From NCBI GenBank assembly GCA_020425605.1, contig JAGQRH010000021.1:1791-65790 (forward strand): a DNA stretch of 64,000 nt, read 5' to 3'. A model generated the notes under the pieces. The model did no database searches and was not told where the DNA came from. It was given only the letters and a program-made list of their open reading frames with translations. The stretch comes from Planctomycetota bacterium (GTDB lineage: Bacteria; Planctomycetota; UBA8742; UBA2392). This document shows positions 41,901 to 49,804 of this stretch, one piece after another. A program made the position numbers and the translations under genes. Numbering within the stretch: the stretch's first letter is position 1; each line of letters opens with the position of its first letter.

Positions 41901-42396
41901 CGGAGCCAAGCACGACACCTTTCGCATGGTGGGATGTAACCGTGCCTTTTGCAGAGCGACGCAGCAGCGGGTTGTGGCCGGCCGAGGCGTAGCGCAGCAT
42001 TCCCGTTTGCAGGTTGATCACTCCATACCAGACCGTGACGAAGCTGCCGGATGGCAGGTCACCGGCAAGGTCCTCGCAGGCGATCTTCAGGACTTCGGCC
42101 GGCGACGGATTGCGTCGGCCATGGATCTGCAGCGTCTTCTTGGCGGCGGCCATCATCAGGGCCGCGTCCAGCCCGTGGCCGGAAACGTCTGCCAGCACGA
42201 TACCCAGCTCGGTGGGGGAGACCTGGATGAAGTCGTAGAAGTCGCCGCCGAGCTCTTCGCAGGCCTCGTAGTGGACGCCGATGTCGAGCTCCGGTACCTG
42301 GGGTGCGTCGGGCAGCATGCCCAATTGCACGGCGCGCGCCCGAACCAATGAGCGTGCGACGCGCGTGCGCTTTTCCGTGTCTCTCGGCGTTGCCAT
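38965..42396 (-). CDS. SpoIIE/PP2C phosphatase-STAND ATPase-TPR protein with zinc ribbon (paralogue 2)
   Basis: A 1143-residue protein parallel in layout to the 31.9-kb gene. The SpoIIE/PP2C domain has GGDFYDF (Asp52) and ADVSGHG (Asp70), with later YTDGVSEA and DDDVTL. The STAND prefix is SFVGREAELKTIGEAL, Walker A GVAGMGKT, Walker B LLVLDN, then VTSQLRL and GVPLAIELAA. Winged-helix and TPR-like repeats follow. It ends in a Cys4 zinc ribbon (CPLCGQRY...CMKCGMKP) instead of the basic Pro-rich tail of paralogue 1. ATG 42396 is preferred to an upstream TTG near the PilB terminator. Confidence 0.92.
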   Translation of the reverse strand: MATPRDTEKRTRVARSLVRARAVQLGMLPDAPQVPELDIGVHYEACEELGGDFYDFIQVSPTELGIVLADVSGHGLDAALMMAAAKKTLQIHGRRNPSPAEVLKIACEDLAGDLPSGSFVTVWYGVINLQTGMLRYASAGHNPLLRRSAKGTVTSHHAKGVVLGSAFVQAMQTVLEEETLQLSAGDWVLLYTDGVSEAADNKDEMFGEKRLSESLAIGPDTDAIDLLQHLQEDVETFRDGREADDDVTLVAFRFRGGSEPALQPTWQPRIESNLPQRSDSFVGREAELKTIGEALEGGKNSVSIIGVAGMGKTRLALELARTRARKYTGGAWFVPITECRGDEDVLNAVASVVGIPLRGNDPVADLGNGLALRGSVLLVLDNAESAIEAVNEFVGALQPLAPKLDCIVTSQLRLNIPDDTEIALKPLESPGAKSRDTTLEEAANFPAVKLFVDRARRSYAKFQLTEDNLSDVMGICAELEGVPLAIELAASRMNQLAPAEVFRQLKTPTSKIAVLRARTGDLGLPYQSMREALEWSYAHLDDWEQNAFRQLCAFRGGFFIDAAEAIVKLEDGDQRRSAIEAIDNLLDKSFLWRDSTPYGTRFNTFSALREFAGRLTSPEESAALMQRHKEYFADYANHWTEAARTPDLLEATDRLGLDRDNMRAALRTALDDNDAKTGMPLFEALFTSRDKRSAADIRPLMAEVWDRFQNAGPMARVTLLQMRTQLLFSIGGDKDAIPMMDEAVRIAEESGKFTALSSTLLLRGRMHSTLANDDLSAADFLRLIDEATRVGDERSIGLAKISLGNLRSRQSRGIESEKLHREAAAIMESVGDLNQLSVARINLIMGLLRQKRYDEAELEINDLRPFLDRLDGRDAIATLELATSRLLEGRGELEGALEHCLVAQELYKETGHSLNVAITHLDMASLSLNVGDLDAAREAVTYALTYARSSASLLLRLRACNMAAIVELECSRPDEAHALATEILEANTGRADITPSLQAKTILALAEYRRGNLEGASAGVLDAIPRVEASLDPPAGLLFLLTALRARILQSQGKNANAQRFAAKAREMAEADGYDRYSTSWFERMGVDLLDVPANPEEAIRVRVRCPLCGQRYQGSEVRIRSLQKCMKCGMKPFKPLKVQDGE

Positions 42397-42463
42397 AGAA
42401 TCAGCCAGTGGTGAGCCGTTCGATTGTCCTGAATCCTGCGGTGCGTTCAAGGTTCCCAGCAAA

Positions 42464-42490
42464 CAAACAGGCCCGGTTTCCCGGGCCTGT
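42464..42490 (-). terminator. Terminator of the PilB/GspE gene
   Basis: A 10-bp stem ACAGGCCCGG/CCGGGCCTGT with a TTTC loop is followed, on the minus strand, by TTGTTTG, 20 bp after the PilB stop. Confidence 0.8.
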
Positions 42491-42510
42491 GGGCGAGCCT
42501 GTCGAACAGT

Positions 42511-44214
42511 CTAGAAAGTATCCCTCTGCGTGATGGTCGCAATTTCCTCGAGCGTCGTCTGTCCGAGAATGGCCTTGCGCATGCCGTCCATGCGCAGGGT
42601 GCGCAGGCCACCCTGGCGCACTGCATCGCGCTTGATCTCGCCGGCGGCTACCTTCTCGACGATCTGTTGCTTGATGTGCTCACTGATTGGCAGAACTTCG
42701 TGAATCGCAGTTCGGCCGGTGAAGCCGGTCTTGAAGCATGCGTCGCAGCCACGGCCGTGCCAGAGATGGCCATCGGGCAAGTCTGCCATTGAGAGGTCAA
42801 AGCCCTTCAGCTCGCGTTCGTCGGGCACGTACTCGGCTTTGCACTCCTTGCAGATGCGGCGCACAAGCCGCTGGGCGACCACGCAGATAACAGACGAAGA
42901 CACCAGGAACGGCTCAACACCAAGGTCCACCAGTCGAGTCACGCTGGATGGCGCGTCGTTGGTGTGCAGCGTGCTGAACACCAAGTGGCCCGTCAGGGCC
43001 GACTGGATGGCAATGTGGCCCGTTTCAAGGTCTCGAATTTCGCCGACCAGGATGACGTCCGGGTCCTGACGCACGAAGCTTCGCAGCGCCTTGGCGAACG
43101 TCAGGCCCTTCTTCTCGTTCACCTCCACCTGTGATGCACCGGGCATCTGGTATTCGATCGGGTCTTCGATCGTGAGGATGTTGATGTCCGGCCGGTTGAT
43201 GTTGCCGATGGCCGCGTACAGCGTGGTGGTCTTGCCTGAGCCGGTAGGGCCGGTCAGCAGGATGATGCCGTTGGAGTACTCGAGGTAGGTGTTGAACATC
43301 TCCTCGTTGTCCGGCATGAACCCGATGTCTGCCAGGTGGAACTGCTTGTTGTTCTTTTCAAGCAAGCGGATGACTACCCGCTCGCCATACGAAGTCGGGA
43401 CCGTTGAGATACGCAAGTCGATGTCTGCATCGCCCATCTTTACGCTGGCACGACCGTCCTGCGGCAGTCGGCGCTCGGCTATGTCCATGCGCCCCATGAC
43501 CTTGATACGGGCGACGATGGCGTCTTGCAGTTTCTTGCTGGGTGTCATCACGTCGTAAAGCACACCGTCCACGCGGTAGCGCACCTGCAGCTTGTGCTCG
43601 GTCGGCTGGATGTGGATGTCCGACGCGCGCATGCGCAGCGACTGGCTGAAGATGGTGTTCACCAGCTTGATGATCGGCGCCGCGGTGGCGACGTTCAGAA
43701 TGTCGGTCTTCTCGTCGAACTCGAGGTCCGTGTCGAGCATGCCGTCGGCCTCGAGGTCGCGCTCGACTTCGTCGCTGACTTCGGAATTGCCGGCGTAGGA
43801 CTTGTTGATCAGCTCGCTGATTTCGACGCGCGGGGCAAGCACTGGCTCGATCGGCTTGCGCAGCAGGCCTGCCAGCTCATCCATCGGGTACAGGTCTAGC
43901 GGACGGCAGGTTGCGACCCGGACGCTGCCGCCGATTTCATCCAGCGCGACCAGGTTGTAGTTCCGCGCGAAGCCGACCGGCACTTTCTCGGAGAACTTGG
44001 GGTAGGGCTTGTATTTGCCGAGCTCTGCTTCGTAGGGGAGACCCAGTTGCTGGCTGAAGAACTCAAGCATCTCGGTCTCGGCCAGCATGCCGGACTCGAC
44101 GAGCGCTGAATCCAGTTGATCACCGGACTCCTTGGCCTTGGCCAGCAGGTGCTCGACCTTGTCCTCGCGGACGCCGCGCTCTTCGATGAGATACTTTGCA
44201 AGCAGTTGCGACAT
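42511..44214 (-). CDS. Type IV pilus/type II secretion assembly ATPase (PilB/GspE)
   Basis: This 567-residue protein has the N-terminal MshEN-like domain (MSQLLAKYLIEERGV), a long GspE/PilB ATPase core with Walker A GPTGSGKTTT, the Asp box (ILTIEDPIEYQ), Walker B VGEIRD, the His box (STLHTNDA), and a Cys4 zinc site (CKECKAEY, CDACFKTG). It powers pilus extension or pseudopilus assembly. ATG 44214 follows GGGGAAG. No inner-membrane platform protein or pilin gene lies beside it, and the secretin is 24 kb away, so the system is split in this genome. Confidence 0.95.
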   Translation of the reverse strand: MSQLLAKYLIEERGVREDKVEHLLAKAKESGDQLDSALVESGMLAETEMLEFFSQQLGLPYEAELGKYKPYPKFSEKVPVGFARNYNLVALDEIGGSVRVATCRPLDLYPMDELAGLLRKPIEPVLAPRVEISELINKSYAGNSEVSDEVERDLEADGMLDTDLEFDEKTDILNVATAAPIIKLVNTIFSQSLRMRASDIHIQPTEHKLQVRYRVDGVLYDVMTPSKKLQDAIVARIKVMGRMDIAERRLPQDGRASVKMGDADIDLRISTVPTSYGERVVIRLLEKNNKQFHLADIGFMPDNEEMFNTYLEYSNGIILLTGPTGSGKTTTLYAAIGNINRPDINILTIEDPIEYQMPGASQVEVNEKKGLTFAKALRSFVRQDPDVILVGEIRDLETGHIAIQSALTGHLVFSTLHTNDAPSSVTRLVDLGVEPFLVSSSVICVVAQRLVRRICKECKAEYVPDERELKGFDLSMADLPDGHLWHGRGCDACFKTGFTGRTAIHEVLPISEHIKQQIVEKVAAGEIKRDAVRQGGLRTLRMDGMRKAILGQTTLEEIATITQRDTF

Positions 44215-44287
44215 GGCTTCCCCAATCAGCACTTCGCGGCACAGGCCGCCGAGAGTTTAACGCCCGACAGGGCAAAGGGTTGGGAAA

Positions 44288-45385
44288 TCAGGCCGTCTGG
44301 GGTGCGTCTTCAACTTCGGGCTTCTTGGCTTCGTCAAAGCGTTTTCGGGCCTCTTCTGCCTCTTCGGCCGTCTCGACGGCTGTTTTGAGGGGGTCGGTGT
44401 GTTCCTCGGCCACCATGATCTTGTCGAAGGTCACGCCGTCGATCTGGTAGCGCATAAGCATGTAGATGATCAGGTCCGTACTTAGACTGACTGCCATAAG
44501 CCAGGCAATAAGCAGGAAACCACTGCCCCAGGCCACGACGGCGATACCGAACGCCGCGAGGTTCGTTTCCAGGCCGCCCGTTCCGACCGCAAACCGGTAG
44601 GCGGCCTCGGCGGTCTCGGACTGGCCGATCAGCCATAGTGCAAGCCATACGAAACCCCACGCGACAGCCAGCACGGCCCCGCCCGCAAGCATGCAGGCGG
44701 CCAGTACGCCCAACTTCGCCGCCCAATAGCTGAAGTAGCGGCCGGGGCGTTGCATTACATAGCTCATGGGGCGGCTGACTACCTCAAGGTAGTCACGACC
44801 TTCCACTACCGCCGTCGGGCCCATCATCGGGGCGGCGAGTGTGCCTACCACAAAGAACGCGGCCCCGGCCACTGCGGCAATCATTGCGAAGGGCAGGCTG
44901 ACGGCTGCGATGACTGCGCCGGTCGTACCCGGGATCAGCGTCAGCAAAGACCACACCAGCACGACCACAAACATCAGGCCCGGAAAAATCAGCATCATCA
45001 GGGGCCCAAAGGCGGACTGGCGGTTGAGGATGGGGATGTTGGCAACACGGTCCCGCTCATCACGAGCAATATCCATGGCCGCGCTGCGTTGGACCGGTGC
45101 GCACAGGTAGGCGAATCCCGCCCACCAGGCGCTGAAAATCAGGGTCCAGGAGATGGCCTTGAGCGGGGTCCAGGGTGTTTCGGTCAATGACTGCCAGGCG
45201 CCCGTGATGCCCTCAGGTGCCATGGGGTCGCCGCCCGTGATGCGCCAGGACAGGACGCCAACCACGCCCATGGCGACAACCATAGTCCAGCACAGGGCCG
45301 AGCCTGCTTGCGTGATGCGCCGCAGGTCGAAAGCAAGCCCGAACGCGAGGCTGAGGTCGCGAACATCATGGCGCAGAATCCGCAT
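44288..45385 (-). CDS. Hypothetical multi-pass membrane protein
   Basis: A 365-residue protein with about six hydrophobic helices (near 28-50, 85-105, 140-160, 165-200, 230-260 and 285-310). It ends in a cytoplasmic Glu/Lys-rich tail (ETAEEAEEARKRFDEAKKP). I do not recognise the family. It lies 73 bp upstream of the PilB gene on the same strand and diverges from the DUF502 gene. A role with the secretion ATPase is possible but unsupported. Confidence 0.8.
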   Translation of the reverse strand: MRILRHDVRDLSLAFGLAFDLRRITQAGSALCWTMVVAMGVVGVLSWRITGGDPMAPEGITGAWQSLTETPWTPLKAISWTLIFSAWWAGFAYLCAPVQRSAAMDIARDERDRVANIPILNRQSAFGPLMMLIFPGLMFVVVLVWSLLTLIPGTTGAVIAAVSLPFAMIAAVAGAAFFVVGTLAAPMMGPTAVVEGRDYLEVVSRPMSYVMQRPGRYFSYWAAKLGVLAACMLAGGAVLAVAWGFVWLALWLIGQSETAEAAYRFAVGTGGLETNLAAFGIAVVAWGSGFLLIAWLMAVSLSTDLIIYMLMRYQIDGVTFDKIMVAEEHTDPLKTAVETAEEAEEARKRFDEAKKPEVEDAPQTA

Positions 45386-45477
45386 TGAGGAAGTCTATTG
45401 GGCCGCTACCGACGGTCAAGCGCTGTTGACCGGCGTGGTCGGGGCCCTAAACTTCGCGCCGGAGCATCCACACACCT

Positions 45478-46611
45478 ATGGCGCAAAACGGCAAGCGCAA
45501 GAAATCAGGGCCGATCCAACGGGCCTTTGTTAAAGGCCTTTCGATCATCCTTCCCGCGGTCATCACGATCGCGATATTCGCTTGGGTGTGGGATATCCTG
45601 CGCGTTTACGTTGTCGAGTTAACCATCAAGGCCATCGACCAGGTCGAGTTGTTTGAGCCGCGGGTCATATCTCCGGAAGAGCTGCGCTATGTAGATGCGC
45701 GCTACTTTGACAACCCGGCCGAGGCGCTGGTCAGTCCTGAGTACCGCACGACCGAACACCTGCACCGGCTGCCCCGCGTGGGCGATCTTCCCACCGAGTA
45801 CCGTGGCATGACGCCGCCCGGCCAGCGCCGCAGCGTGCTGCAGTTCATCCTGGACACCAACGCGCTCGAGAACGTCCAGAGCCACATGTGGAAGCGCGAC
45901 TACGACGATTCCGGGCGCGTGATCAGCTACAACTGGTTTGACTACCTGCTGGCGGCCGTGCTCGGTTTGTCTCTTGTGGTGCTGCTCGGATTCCTTGCCC
46001 GCAATTTTCTCGGGCGCCGGATGGTGACGCTGCTGGAGTGGTTCGTTACGCGCGTTCCGGTCGTCAAGTCGATTTACCCGCACGCGAAGCAGTTGGTTGA
46101 GTTCTTCTTCACGGATAACAAGCCGATCGAATTCGACACAGTCGGCGTCATCGAGTACCCCCGCCGAGGGCTTTGGTCTATCGCGTTCGTGACCGGCGCG
46201 GGGTTGAAGTCCGTGCAGGAAGCAACCGGCAAGCGGATGGTGACCGTGTACGTGCCGAGCTCGCCCGCGCCGATGACCGGCTACTGCATGATCATGCCGG
46301 CGGAAGAAGTAATCCAGGTCGATGTGACCGTGGAAGAGGCGATGAAATTCGTTATCTCCGGCGGGGTGCTCGCCCCGCGCGAAGAGATGGTCAAACCGGC
46401 GTCCGGCGCGCAGTATGCGCTGAGCCACACCATCAATGAGCAGATCCGCAAACGACAGACCACCATGCTGCGCAAGGCAGATGCGTTGAAAGCGATCGAG
46501 AAGGATGTAACGGGAGCCGAAGAAAGTGTGCCCAACCCGGACGAAGCGGCGGCACCGGAGGTCGAGACCCGAGAAGTGAAAGCGCCGGATGCGGACAAGC
46601 CGGAAAGCTAG
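45478..46611 (+). CDS. DUF502 family membrane protein
   Basis: A 377-residue protein. The N-terminal KKSGPIQRAFVKGLSIILPA plus helix, a second helix near 160-182, and the RVPVVKSIYPHAKQ region are characteristic of DUF502 (COG2928). An insertion of about 90 residues separates the two helices and is longer than usual. Family members are inner-membrane proteins of unknown function. The C-terminal 60 residues are charged. Its stop overlaps the convergent cold-shock gene by 4 bp. Confidence 0.88.
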   Translation: MAQNGKRKKSGPIQRAFVKGLSIILPAVITIAIFAWVWDILRVYVVELTIKAIDQVELFEPRVISPEELRYVDARYFDNPAEALVSPEYRTTEHLHRLPRVGDLPTEYRGMTPPGQRRSVLQFILDTNALENVQSHMWKRDYDDSGRVISYNWFDYLLAAVLGLSLVVLLGFLARNFLGRRMVTLLEWFVTRVPVVKSIYPHAKQLVEFFFTDNKPIEFDTVGVIEYPRRGLWSIAFVTGAGLKSVQEATGKRMVTVYVPSSPAPMTGYCMIMPAEEVIQVDVTVEEAMKFVISGGVLAPREEMVKPASGAQYALSHTINEQIRKRQTTMLRKADALKAIEKDVTGAEESVPNPDEAAAPEVETREVKAPDADKPES

Positions 46612-46832
46612 CTGCCCGTCACCCTGATTTCGTGCGCGAGTGCGCCGCGATCTGTCTGTTCCAGGATGAATTCGATTTCCTGCCCCGCCTTCAGCTCAAT
46701 AACGCCGTCCGTGCGGATTGCCCCGTAGTGCAGGAAGACTTCAGGCGCGCCTTTGCGCGTGGCGTAGCCGTATCCCTTGCGGGCGTCATACCACTTAACC
46801 GTACCACGCGCCTTTACTTTCGTGATATGCAT
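46608..46832 (-). CDS. Cold-shock domain protein (CspA-like)
   Basis: A 74-residue single cold-shock domain. The RNP1-like KGYGYAT and RNP2-like VFLHYGAI motifs form the nucleic-acid-binding face. RNP1 departs from the usual KGFGFI, with aromatic Tyr in place of both Phe. It probably binds single-stranded RNA or DNA. The ATG follows a GGAGAT ribosome site. It overlaps the 3' end of the DUF502 gene by 4 bp. Confidence 0.9.
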   Translation of the reverse strand: MHITKVKARGTVKWYDARKGYGYATRKGAPEVFLHYGAIRTDGVIELKAGQEIEFILEQTDRGALAHEIRVTGS

Positions 46833-46909
46833 GGTATCTCCGGGTTTCAGGCAGCTTACGGATCAGCGACCATTGCGATCAACCACCAACTGCAAACTAT
46901 CGACCTAGC

Positions 46910-48721
46910 CTAGGCCAGCTCGGCGGCGAGTTCCTGCCTGCGGGCGAGGTCGGAGTACAGCCCACCGCCGGCGCGCAGCTGTGCGTCTGTGCCGCGTTCC
47001 GTGATTCGCCCGTGGTCCAGCACGATGATTTCGTCGGCGTGCACGACCGTGCTGATGCGCTGCGCGATGATGACCGTCGTGATCTCGCGGGTTTCGGCTT
47101 TCAGGTTGCGAAGGATGCGCTCTTCGGTGTCTGTGTCTACTGCACTCAGGCAGTCATCGAACACCAGGATGCGCGGCCGGGCGGCCAGTGCCCGGGCGAT
47201 GCTCGCGCGCTGTTTCTGGCCGCCTGAAAGATTGACGCCCCGTTCGCCGAGCATCGTGTCAAAGCCGCGGGGTAGCCCGGCCACTTCTTCCTCGAACTCG
47301 GCAGCGCGGGTGTACTTGCGGATGATCTCGTCGCGGGCGGGATCGTCGGGCGGGAGCGCCAACCCGATGTTGTTTGCGATTGTGTCGCTGAACAGGAAGC
47401 TGTCCTGCGGCACGTAGCCGATGAAACTGCGCAGAACGTGCGCGTCGTAGCTCTCGATCGGCTTTCCGTCGATCAGAATGCGCCCGCTTGTGGGCGTGAT
47501 TAGTCGAAGCAGCAGCGATGCGATAGTCGACTTGCCGCTGCCAACCTGGCCGACGATGCCGATTGTCTTTCCCGGCTGTACGGTGAAGTTCACCTGCTCA
47601 AGCGCGAGTGGCAGGTCATCAGCGTAGCGCAAGCTGACGCCCTCGAAGACGATCTCGCCACGGATCTCGGCTGGCGCGTCTCCGCCGGGCAACTGGCCGG
47701 CATCCGGCTGGTTTTCCACCAACGCGTCGATTCGCTTGAGGCTCGCACTGGCGCGAACGAACAGCATCGTGACCCAGCCGAGCGCAATCATAGGCCAGTA
47801 CAGGCCCAGGTTGTAAAGAATGAAAGCGGCAAGGTCGCCCGTGGAGAAACGACCGCCGGCTACTTCACGAGCGCCGAAGTACAGGATGATCAGCACACCT
47901 ACGCCGGAAAAGCCCCAGATGCAGGCCTGGAACAGCGCCTGGTTGCGTGCCTGGCCGAGCTTGTTTTCCAGGTAGGTCTGGCCGTGATTGCGCAGCTCGT
48001 CGATCTCGTACTCTTCGCGGCTGAAGGCCTTCACCACACGTGCCCCGGCGAAGTTTTCCTGGGCGCGTGCGGAGAGCTGCTCGAGATCCTCCTGGCTGCG
48101 CAGGCTGTACTTGCGGACGCGGGGATTGAACCACAGGGTCGCACCGGTCAGTCCAACCAGCGGGATCAGTGCCAGCCATGTCAGCAACTGGTTCAGTGAG
48201 AACATGATCAGCAGGCTGGCCGGGAACAGAAAGATCGTGCCGCCGATGTACATCACGGCCGGGCCGATCATCATTCGTACGGCTTCAACGTCGCTGGTCA
48301 TCAGCGACATGATTCCACCGCTGCGTTTGTTGTCGAACCAGGTGGCGGGCTGGTCCTGCAGGTGGGCGTACATCTTCTTCTTGAGATTGTACTCGGTACG
48401 GCGGCTGATGCGGATCAGGTAATAGCGTTTCATGAAAGTGAAGACACCGAGCGCCACGGACAGCGCCAGCACCATCCCGAGGCACAGCAGCACAAAGTCC
48501 ATGTTCTGTTGCATCTCAGTGGGCAACAACTTCAGAGCGAGTTGCCCGACCAGGCCTTCATCAACTTTGAAGCCGTCCGGCGAGGCAGCATCGATACTCA
48601 GCTTGATGTAGATCGGAACCACGGTCTGACAGACGGAGCCCGCAATCAGCGCGCTCATGCCGATCACGAACCAGCCAAGGTTCGCACGGTACTGGGAAAT
48701 GATGAACTTCAGCGTTCGCAC
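46910..48721 (-). CDS. ABC exporter half-transporter (fused permease and ATPase)
   Basis: A 603-residue type IV ABC exporter. Six membrane helices occupy about 1-320. The nucleotide-binding domain has Walker A GQVGSGKST, the signature LSGGQKQRA, Walker B ILVFDDCLSAVD and a Q-loop VPQDSFLF. The H-loop His of the switch region is not in the canonical place; the matching stretch reads IIAQRIST, with Gln in place of His. Homologues export lipids or drugs. The Asp-Cys after Walker B (FDDC rather than FDEA) places Asp at the catalytic Glu position, so this may be the degenerate half of a heterodimer. Confidence 0.93.
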   Translation of the reverse strand: MRTLKFIISQYRANLGWFVIGMSALIAGSVCQTVVPIYIKLSIDAASPDGFKVDEGLVGQLALKLLPTEMQQNMDFVLLCLGMVLALSVALGVFTFMKRYYLIRISRRTEYNLKKKMYAHLQDQPATWFDNKRSGGIMSLMTSDVEAVRMMIGPAVMYIGGTIFLFPASLLIMFSLNQLLTWLALIPLVGLTGATLWFNPRVRKYSLRSQEDLEQLSARAQENFAGARVVKAFSREEYEIDELRNHGQTYLENKLGQARNQALFQACIWGFSGVGVLIILYFGAREVAGGRFSTGDLAAFILYNLGLYWPMIALGWVTMLFVRASASLKRIDALVENQPDAGQLPGGDAPAEIRGEIVFEGVSLRYADDLPLALEQVNFTVQPGKTIGIVGQVGSGKSTIASLLLRLITPTSGRILIDGKPIESYDAHVLRSFIGYVPQDSFLFSDTIANNIGLALPPDDPARDEIIRKYTRAAEFEEEVAGLPRGFDTMLGERGVNLSGGQKQRASIARALAARPRILVFDDCLSAVDTDTEERILRNLKAETREITTVIIAQRISTVVHADEIIVLDHGRITERGTDAQLRAGGGLYSDLARRQELAAELA

Positions 48722-48877
48722 GTGCCGCCCCGGGACCAGGCTCGAAGGTTACATGCAAACACGATGACCGGAACCGAGTATTCCCGACGAGCATGTTTCC
48801 ATGCTGTCAGTTTCCGCTCAGGCAGACGCATTCCTTTGGAACGTCTGAAGCGCAACTCATTGCATTGGCCGTGCGCC

Positions 48878-49711
48878 TCAAATCCACTGCGTATTGTTTT
48901 CCTCGTAGGCCTGCCATTCGCTGCTCAGCAGGTGCCATTCATTGCCGACGCGCACCAGAACTTTGCGCATATGCACATTGACGGTCTTGCGCGTGGCAAG
49001 GTCCACCACCACGGCCAAAAGGAGCGCGATGAAAATGAGCAGGAACCAAAGGCCGGTGTTCATGACCAGCTTCAGCTCGAAGTCGACGATCACGACGTCG
49101 GGCGCGACTTGCGTCTCGCGCACGTGTTTGACGTTTGCAATGCAGTAGGGCATCGCGTGTGAGTGTGTCAGCTCACGCCAATATTCCCGGAAGGCCCCTT
49201 CGTCGGAGAAGTTTCGCGGATATCCGGATGGCGCGCCCAGATTTTCCATGCGAGGCTGGTACCGCGGAAAATCATCCAGGTCCGCACGCACCGTCAGTGC
49301 ACGGGCGCGCTTGTAGCGCCCCCGGCCGATGGCTCGATAGAACGACTTCAGGGCGTACTTCGGCTTTGTGGGGCTGGACTGAACCCAACTCAAGACGGGG
49401 ATGCAGAGACAAAGCAGTCCCAGCACCCCGAATATCACGACACCCACCGCGGCACCCTTTTCATGCGCGAGCGCAAACGCGAGCAGGAACATCGGTGCGC
49501 CGAGCAGCAACCCGACGAGCACTGCGGGAATCACCTGGTACAAGTCGGAGCCGGCCGGACGGTCCCCCTGCGACCCGGCACGAGTGGCGGCCAATTTGTA
49601 ACGGGCACGATCAAGCATCTGTTGCTCAAAGCTGCCTGCCGGCGCGCCTGGTGCCGAAGGATTCGACCACCCGCCGCCGTATGGGCGCAGGTTCGGTGCT
49701 TGTCCGCTCAT
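48878..49711 (-). CDS. Hypothetical membrane protein
   Basis: A 277-residue protein. The Pro/Gly-rich start (MSGQAPNLRPYGGG) precedes two close helices at about 60-83 and 85-105 and a third at about 223-243. A central soluble region has YALKSFYRAIGRGRYKRAR, similar in kind to NTF2-like or lipoprotein-like folds. I do not recognise it. ATG 49711 is preferred because a GGAG site precedes it by 6 nt; two codons upstream another ATG exists. It lies between the AI-2E transporter and the ABC exporter genes on the same strand. Confidence 0.75.
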   Translation of the reverse strand: MSGQAPNLRPYGGGWSNPSAPGAPAGSFEQQMLDRARYKLAATRAGSQGDRPAGSDLYQVIPAVLVGLLLGAPMFLLAFALAHEKGAAVGVVIFGVLGLLCLCIPVLSWVQSSPTKPKYALKSFYRAIGRGRYKRARALTVRADLDDFPRYQPRMENLGAPSGYPRNFSDEGAFREYWRELTHSHAMPYCIANVKHVRETQVAPDVVIVDFELKLVMNTGLWFLLIFIALLLAVVVDLATRKTVNVHMRKVLVRVGNEWHLLSSEWQAYEENNTQWI

Positions 49712-49804
49712 TCGCATCTCCGAAACGGTCGTCGGAGTTTAGCCAGCCTGAGTTTCGCCGGAAAGCGCAATTGGGCGTCTTGATCGGCGACCGATCATGC
49801 GGGC

